Below the pieces are notes generated by a model, which saw only the letters and a list, made by a program, of their open reading frames with translations, was not told where the DNA came from and ran no database searches. Position numbers and translations under genes: made by a program. From positions 144,350,308-144,414,307 of the forward strand of contig NC_135717.1 in assembly GCF_964656455.1 (NCBI RefSeq): a stretch of 64,000 nucleotides of DNA, given 5' to 3'. This document shows, one piece after another, positions 58,394-64,000 of this stretch (position 1 is the stretch's first letter; each line of letters starts with the position of its first letter). This stretch comes from Halichoerus grypus. Its lineage: Eukaryota > Chordata > Mammalia > Carnivora > Phocidae.

Positions 58394-58582
58394 AAATATC
58401 TTGCTTCTCACCAAACTTTCATCAATTACTTTAGCATCTAGCAATGATTATCTAACCACATTAGTCCTTCTGTATTTATTAGCAAGCATTCTGTTCTAAG
58501 AAAATGTTTTCCAATTTCTTCTATGAATTTATTTATGCACCTTTGGCCAGTGAGAGCCCCTTCAAGTTGACTCCAATAATAT
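58394..58582. other. unassigned DNA, possibly the rest of the L1M UTR
   Basis: CTTGCTTCTCACCAAACTTT follows the SINE and may continue the antisense L1M UTR. Confidence 0.35.
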
Positions 58583-58800
58583 TCTGTGTGTGTGTGCATA
58601 TGTGTGTGTATATATATATTAGAAATTACTTATATATAACATAAAATGTACAATTATACATAATATATAATTATTATATAATTAGAATACATATAATTCT
58701 ATATAATATAAAACAGTATATATAACATGTAACATATATAAGTATAATATACAACTCTATATATTATATATGACATATAATATAATATAATAAATATTAT
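58583..58800. repeat. (TG)n followed by long AT-rich low-complexity DNA
   Basis: A short TG/TA microsatellite (58583-58619) leads into about 180 bases of TATA/ATAT-rich sequence with many short inverted repeats. Confidence 0.85.
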
Positions 58801-59639
58801 CCAGAATATTAAAAAAAATTCACAGGTTGGAATAATTGAAAGAACTCCCAAGACTCTACAGAGCATATTTATATAAAGCTTTAATAAATGTAAATTACGT
58901 ATAATTTAAAAAGAAAGTACAGGTAAGTATTGAGATTGAAGGCACTTTATTACCTCCCTGGTGTCATTGGTCACAAATGGAGCACTTTGTGTCTAGATTA
59001 TCAATTATCAAGCTATGTGTGAGGAGTCTTTGTTTCAGGAGAACTTAGGCAAATATTTCAAGTAGAGTCTTTGATGCCCTATTGATAGGGTTGCCTGAAC
59101 TAGCAAACAAAATACAAGATCCCTGTTAAATTTCAATTTCAGAAAAACAATGATTTTTTTTTTTTTTAATATAAGTTAGTGCCAAATAACTTATGGGTAT
59201 CTTGTATTTTATCTGGTAAACCTACTTACTGGTCAAGTAGCCAAGCCAATCAGCAAACCAGTTAAAATAAGTTGTAAGACATCAATCGACACATCTTTAA
59301 ATGATGTAAACAAACTTGCTATAGGTGTCCACCAGGGGTATTTCAAAATTTAAACCACATATTATACATTACTTGGAACCCATCTCAGTCTTATCTTAAT
59401 CCAAATGTCAATACCAGAATTCCAAATGTCCCCACAGATAAGCATAATGCTATCCTAGTCAAAACTGAAAGATAAATTTACCCTATGCAGAACTCCTACT
59501 ACTTAACACACTTTTAAATAGCCCATGGGTAAAAAATAAATCAAAGGAATATTAGAAAATATTTTGAACTGAATGGATTTCAAAACACAAGTATTTGCCC
59601 ATCTTTGTTGGTTGGATTGTCTTTATATTATTGAGTCAT
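58801..59639. other. unassigned AT-rich DNA
   Basis: No recognised gene or repeat apart from a T run at 59153-59167. Confidence 0.4.
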
Positions 59640-59960
59640 ATATATTTTGGGTTGAAATTACTCCTTTTATTAGCTTCTAAGGTAAAAGTTTAGATCACTG
59701 ACTTTGATCCTTTTTTTCAACAATATAAGCATTTAAAGCTATAAATTTTCCTCTACATACTGCTTTAGTAGTAGTACACAAATATCAGTATTTCCATTTT
59801 TACATCTTGCAATATTTTCTGATATCCCTTGTGACATTTTCAACTCATGGGCTATTTAGAAATGTATTTTTACAATATCTAAATATTTATTTATTTTCTA
59901 AATATATCATCATTGATTTTTAATATCATTGTCTTTATAGCACCTATGTTATAAGATTTT
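59640..59960 (-). pseudogene. L1 ORF2 fragment, decayed
   Basis: Antisense text AAAGCTATAAATTTTCCTCT, ACTGCTTTAGTAGTAGTACA, TCCCTTGTGACATTTTCAAC and CATGGGCTATTTAGAAATGT corresponds to the stretch of L1 ORF2 also present at the left edge of 50800-51720. No open frame survives. Confidence 0.65.
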
Positions 59961-60603
59961 AGTTCCTATTTCTCACTATTTGAAATTTAAAAAGTTATAA
60001 TGTGTCACAATCAAACCAAAGCATCAACAAATTTCCTAGCATAACTGCAGTCTAACAAAGTGTTTGTATAAAGATAAAACTATCAAAATAGCAAATATAA
60101 GATGTGTAGCATATTGCTTCCTGATCATCAAACAAATAATATGCTTTCAACAAACTGAGTCATAAAAGCAATGAAAAAGAATGAAGTGAGAAAATATAAT
60201 TTAAGACAATTAGAAATCAGGATGATTATATACAGAGAAAATAATTATAAAAACATACTAGGAGCTGAACATCCCATAATCTCATGGGAGATTGCCCAGA
60301 AACATGTGTAAAATAAGAATGATAGGGAATATGATCTGATGAATATATATTTTTAAGACATTTTAAAAGTTATAGTAATTAAAGGAATGTAGCTCTGAAA
60401 CCAAAACTGACCAATAAAAATGTGGAACTAAATAATAATTGAGCAGATACAACTCTTAGCAATTTATTCTGAGGTAATAATTAAAGAGGAATGCAAGTCT
60501 ATCAATGTTAAAATTATTTAAATAACGATAAACTAAATGTAATTCAAATTCTACAGAAGAGCATGTCAGGGTTTAATAAAGTATCTTTAACCACTTGATA
60601 AAT
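59961..60603. other. unassigned AT-rich DNA
   Basis: No recognised feature. Confidence 0.4.
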
Positions 60604-60613
60604 TATTCTGCAG

Positions 60614-60618
<5 letters not shown>

Positions 60619-60644
<26 letters not shown>

Positions 60645-60817
60645 TTTATTCATTTATTTGAGAGAGAATGAGAGACAGCATGAGAGGGAGGAGGGTCAGA
60701 GGGAGAAGCAGACTCCCTGCCAACCAGGGAGCCCAATGCGGGACTCGATCCCGGGACTCCAGGATCATGACCTGAGCCGAAGGCAGTTGCTTAACCAACT
60801 GAGCCACCCAGGCGCCC
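60619..60817 (-). mobile_element. CAN-SINE with perfect 15-bp target-site duplication
   Basis: Long T tail complement, AAAGATTTTATTCATTTATT, and a body with GGAGGGTCAGAGGGAGAAGC. The head ends GAGCCACCCAGGCGCCC. TATTCTGCAGGTTTT lies at 60604-60618 and 60818-60832. It overlaps a 94-codon chance frame. Confidence 0.96.
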
Positions 60818-60832
60818 TATTCTGCAGGTTTT

Positions 60833-61655
60833 ATGAATGTTTTCAAAACATATTTAATGACAGAAATATTAAGATGTAATATTAGAGAAAAATTACAGTA
60901 GTAAAAGCCATCATATTTTCAGAGTATTGTGCTAACAACTTTACATATACATAATATATGATCTGATATTAATCACATTTCCAGTGTGTGTCTATCACAA
61001 ATATTTTTTTCTCTTTTGTTTGATTTTTTCTTTTTAATTTTCTAAAAAGAAAGAGAAGATAAAGATGAAACAAAAAAATGCAAAAAGTTTCCATTAACAA
61101 ATGGCTAATAAAAAAATACTTGCTAAAGAGTAAGTTTGAGGACTAGAGGCAGTAATTGATTTTACAATATAAATATATACAGATGTACTTATATGTTATA
61201 TTAAAAAATGTTTCCAAGTATCTGTGCAACTATCAGGGAAAAACAGAGAGTCAGTTGAGTGATAAGTAGATGAACTTGCTTTCTGAAGTAGGCACATTTG
61301 CTAAGTAAGGGCTTTTATATAAGATAAACCTCACTGTAGACAATCCAGGGTTATCAATATGTAAACTGATGTTCTGGTAAGGTATATAGCTAATTCTTAC
61401 TTTATGTTTCCTGGCTGTGGCACTTTGGACATGACAGAGTTCAAGCCAGTACACAAGGATGCCAAGTCCCCATGGACTCTGGATGTTTTCAAGACAGCTG
61501 GTTAACTCTGGAATTCCCATCTCTATACCCCTCTGCTACTCTCCTTTCTTCTTTACCAAATGCCTTCTCAAGTAGGACATGACATAATGTAATACAGATT
61601 GGTTTCCAGCCTTCAGTATAACATCAGTATATGTCAGTGTTTTCTTTTTGATTTT
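60833..61655. other. unassigned DNA
   Basis: An 89-codon minus-strand frame at 61251-61520 covers a stretch of somewhat higher GC. I recognise no product. Confidence 0.4.
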
Positions 61656-61672
61656 TACTTTTATTATTTTCT

Positions 61673-61881
61673 TTTTCTTAAAAAAGATTTTATTTATTTT
61701 TATTTGACACAGAGACACAGTGAGAAAGAGAGCACAAGCAGGGGGAGTGGCAGGCAGAGGGAGAGGGAGAAGCAGGCTTCCCGCTGAGCAAGGAGCCTGA
61801 TGCGGGGCTGATCCCAGGACCCTGGGATCGTGACCTGAGCCAAAGGCAGCCGCTTAACCGACTGAGCCACCCAGGCGCCCC
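61673..61881 (-). mobile_element. CAN-SINE with perfect 17-bp target-site duplication
   Basis: Minus-strand copy: TTTATTTTTATTTGACACAG, body GCAGGGGGAGTGGCAGGCAG, and head ending GAGCCACCCAGGCGCCCC. TACTTTTATTATTTTCT lies at 61656-61672 and 61882-61898. Confidence 0.96.
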
Positions 61882-61898
61882 TACTTTTATTATTTTCT

Positions 61899-63395
61899 GC
61901 TGGCGTTTTTGTTGTTATGTTGTTTTGTACTGTAAAGGGAAATAGGTGAATCTGAATGAAAACATTTCATGTTTCATTTCATAAAATCTGAGTAAATCGT
62001 AGCACATTTTAAATAATAGGGACATATAAAAAAGGGAGATGCATAGAAACAAATGACCAGTTTCATAATTAATTTGAATATTTTTCATTGCTGAATTATT
62101 TCAGTCTTTCCCAAATGTTTCACTCCAGGAAACACCTGAACGTAAGATGTGGTGTCTGTAATATCCAGTGGGAAACAGTAAACTTCTATTTTCCTAGGTT
62201 TCATTCATGGGACACTCCATTCTCCAGAGCCATTCGACTGAGGCTATATCAGAGGACACTGTAATTTTCTTTTAAGAGGAGAAAAACATGATTTTATTAC
62301 ATACATAATAGATGTAAATTACATAGACTTAGGTAGGATCTGGAAGCACTGGGAACCCATTAACAATAGAAACATTTCTACATGTGTTTTGAAATAATTT
62401 ACATGACACTGGAGACCTCTGCATATGCTAACAAATAAGGGAAATCACAGATTAATGTGTTCCTACTAGATATGAATCTCAAAAACACCAACTGATTCTG
62501 GAAGAAAAATATAGGAGAAGAAAAAAACTGGGGTAACTTTAAAGCACACAGTACTCTTCAAAATTCATTCACATGCCCCAGGGGATTTTCTTATGCTGAC
62601 AATGAATAAATAAATTATACACAAGAGAAGCAAAATTCTGTCTTTTAAATAATGGTAAAAAGTTATGTATATAAATAACACACTCCTATATATCAATAAG
62701 GCACTGTGATTTTTCCCAAATAATATAATTTTAATCACAAAGAGTTAATACATATTTTTTCGCAATCATTAAATTCAGGTATGAAAGAAGAAAAAAGAAT
62801 CCTTAAGCTCTATTATATTTTGTATTTGCTTTTTAGCTGTAAGCTTAAAAGCCATTTTTTTTTTAAGTTCTGATTCTTAATATATTTTCTAACTAAAAAG
62901 TTGCCATGTGTATGGGTCTTGAAATGCTGAACTTGACTCTATGTGTTCATTTATACTGCTAATAGTTTTTCCTGCTGTGACTGCTAAAATTCTAAGTGTC
63001 CTTGCATCAGGCCAAGAAACTTCTTATATAATCTTATCATTGCTGGAAACTCATTTTTTATGGAAAGTTTACAAACCTTACACTTTATTCTCTCTTATAT
63101 ATAAAACACTCTCTCTTTCCCTCTCTCTTCTGAATCTTCTGTTTCACCAAGAGATAATATCAGATTTGAGTTTTGCTTTACTATAATGATTTCACACACT
63201 ATTTCATGCTTAGAATTGTTTTCAATATTCCAATTTTTCATGAACTGGTGATAATTGAAAACATCTTTGCTCACTTATTCATTAGATTTTATATGCCCTG
63301 AAAATTCCAAATTGGTCATTTAAGGGAAGTAAATATTGTGATTCTTTATTACTGTGTTTTACTGAATATATTCCATATATTGGTTACTCCTTTTC
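61899..63395. other. unassigned AT-rich DNA
   Basis: About 1.5 kb without a recognised gene or repeat. A short CT-rich tract lies at 63105-63130. Confidence 0.4.
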
Positions 63396-63462
63396 TTTTC
63401 TTTCTCTTTTTCTTTCTTTCTTTCTTTCTTTTTTTTTCTTTCTTTCTTTCATTCTTTCTTTA
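63396..63462. repeat. (TTTC)n pyrimidine-only microsatellite
   Basis: TTTC units with a T run in the middle. One strand is almost purely pyrimidine. Confidence 0.95.
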
Positions 63463-64000
63463 TTCTGAAATTTGAGTATCTAATATGTAGCACATTCTCT
63501 GCTAAGCGAGGAGTTTAAAGATTAACAAATCAAATACTATAAGAAGCTTATGATAATGCAAGAGGAATTACTGTTTACAAGGCAGAAAAAGTCACGTTAT
63601 GCATGTGTGTGATGAGGGGAGTGGAGGAAATGTGATTCTAGGCAGAAGGCCCAGAATGAACTGGAGCCATATTCAAGAAACATATGTAGTTTGGTGTGGC
63701 TGGGGTGTAGGGTACAACTTGTTTTGACAAAAACTGAATAGCATCATATACTCTCTGTCTTCCAGGAAAGAATGAATATAAAAATACATGTCTTACACAT
63801 ATATTTTATAAATATATGTCTAGTGCAGAGAACCCAAAGAGCAATCTGCATTTATGATAAATGCATTTCCAAATCATGTGACTAATAAGGTGTTCATTTT
63901 AATAAATTAATGTTTCTCTTTCCCTTAAATTTCAGATATTTTCTTCAGCTACTTTATCAGTGACATATCTAAGGTTCAACTTGTCAATTACATAAGAACA
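63463..64000. other. unassigned DNA to the window end
   Basis: Nothing recognised. The window stops within AT-rich sequence. Confidence 0.4.

Noticed and set aside
1..64000. Bacterial, viral or plasmid features (operons, origins, att sites, active provirus)
   Set aside because: None seen. The two ERV elements are solo LTRs without viral genes.

Overview
This window is nuclear DNA from a placental mammal, and the repeats place it in the order Carnivora. The youngest and commonest interspersed repeat is the tRNA-Lys-derived CAN-SINE. Its head reads GGGGCGCCTGGGTGGCTCAG, and it occurs at least 23 times on both strands, many copies with matching target-site duplications. The form of the head and body (TCTGCCTTCGGCTCAGGTCATGATCC) resembles that of bears, seals and mustelids (arctoid caniforms) more than dog SINEC_Cf or the cat form. 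The exact species cannot be read from the sequence. Truncated carnivore-type L1 3' ends support the same placement.

I find no protein-coding gene. No open reading frame exceeds about 140 codons. The longest ones either run through SINE or L1 sequence (29383-29805, 41164-41568) or look like chance frames in AT-rich DNA. There is no rRNA gene, functional tRNA gene, CRISPR array or bacterial-type feature. The window is best read as intergenic DNA or the inside of a very long intron. The sequence cannot tell these apart.

Layout. 1-6.1 kb: five CAN-SINEs, one MIR and one L1M tail. 6.1-13.3 kb: three MaLR (MLT1-type) LTRs, a minus-strand ERV solo LTR at 8601-9154 with a readable TATA box and polyA signal, MIRs, a MER5A DNA transposon that has grown a (TG)n microsatellite, and a CpG-containing patch at about 10.5-10.7 kb that stands out from its surroundings. 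13.3-22.5 kb: SINEs, a second MER5A and several microsatellites. 22.5-26 kb: three L1 fragments, two of them head to head. 27.5-30.2 kb: a nested stack of retroelements (MLT1, L1 tail split by an ERV solo LTR, then MLT1 split by an L1, itself split by a SINE). 30.2-40 kb: sparse repeats, with a stretch of about 3.5 kb (34.2-37.7 kb) in which I recognise no interspersed repeat. 40.1-42.1 kb: a broken L1 ORF2 plus 3' UTR. 42-64 kb: scattered SINEs, an MLT1 LTR, old L1 pieces and AT-rich low-complexity tracts.

No gene pathway is present. The history is one of repeated retrotransposition, from old MIR, L2, MLT1, MER5A and L1M elements, through ERV LTRs and carnivore L1, to several CAN-SINE subfamilies. 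Family names come from recognising consensus-like text by eye. No RepeatMasker run was possible, so subfamily names and outer boundaries are approximate. No previously undescribed biological system is visible. The items most worth a second look are the CpG patch at 10.5 kb, the two solo LTRs and the nested stack.
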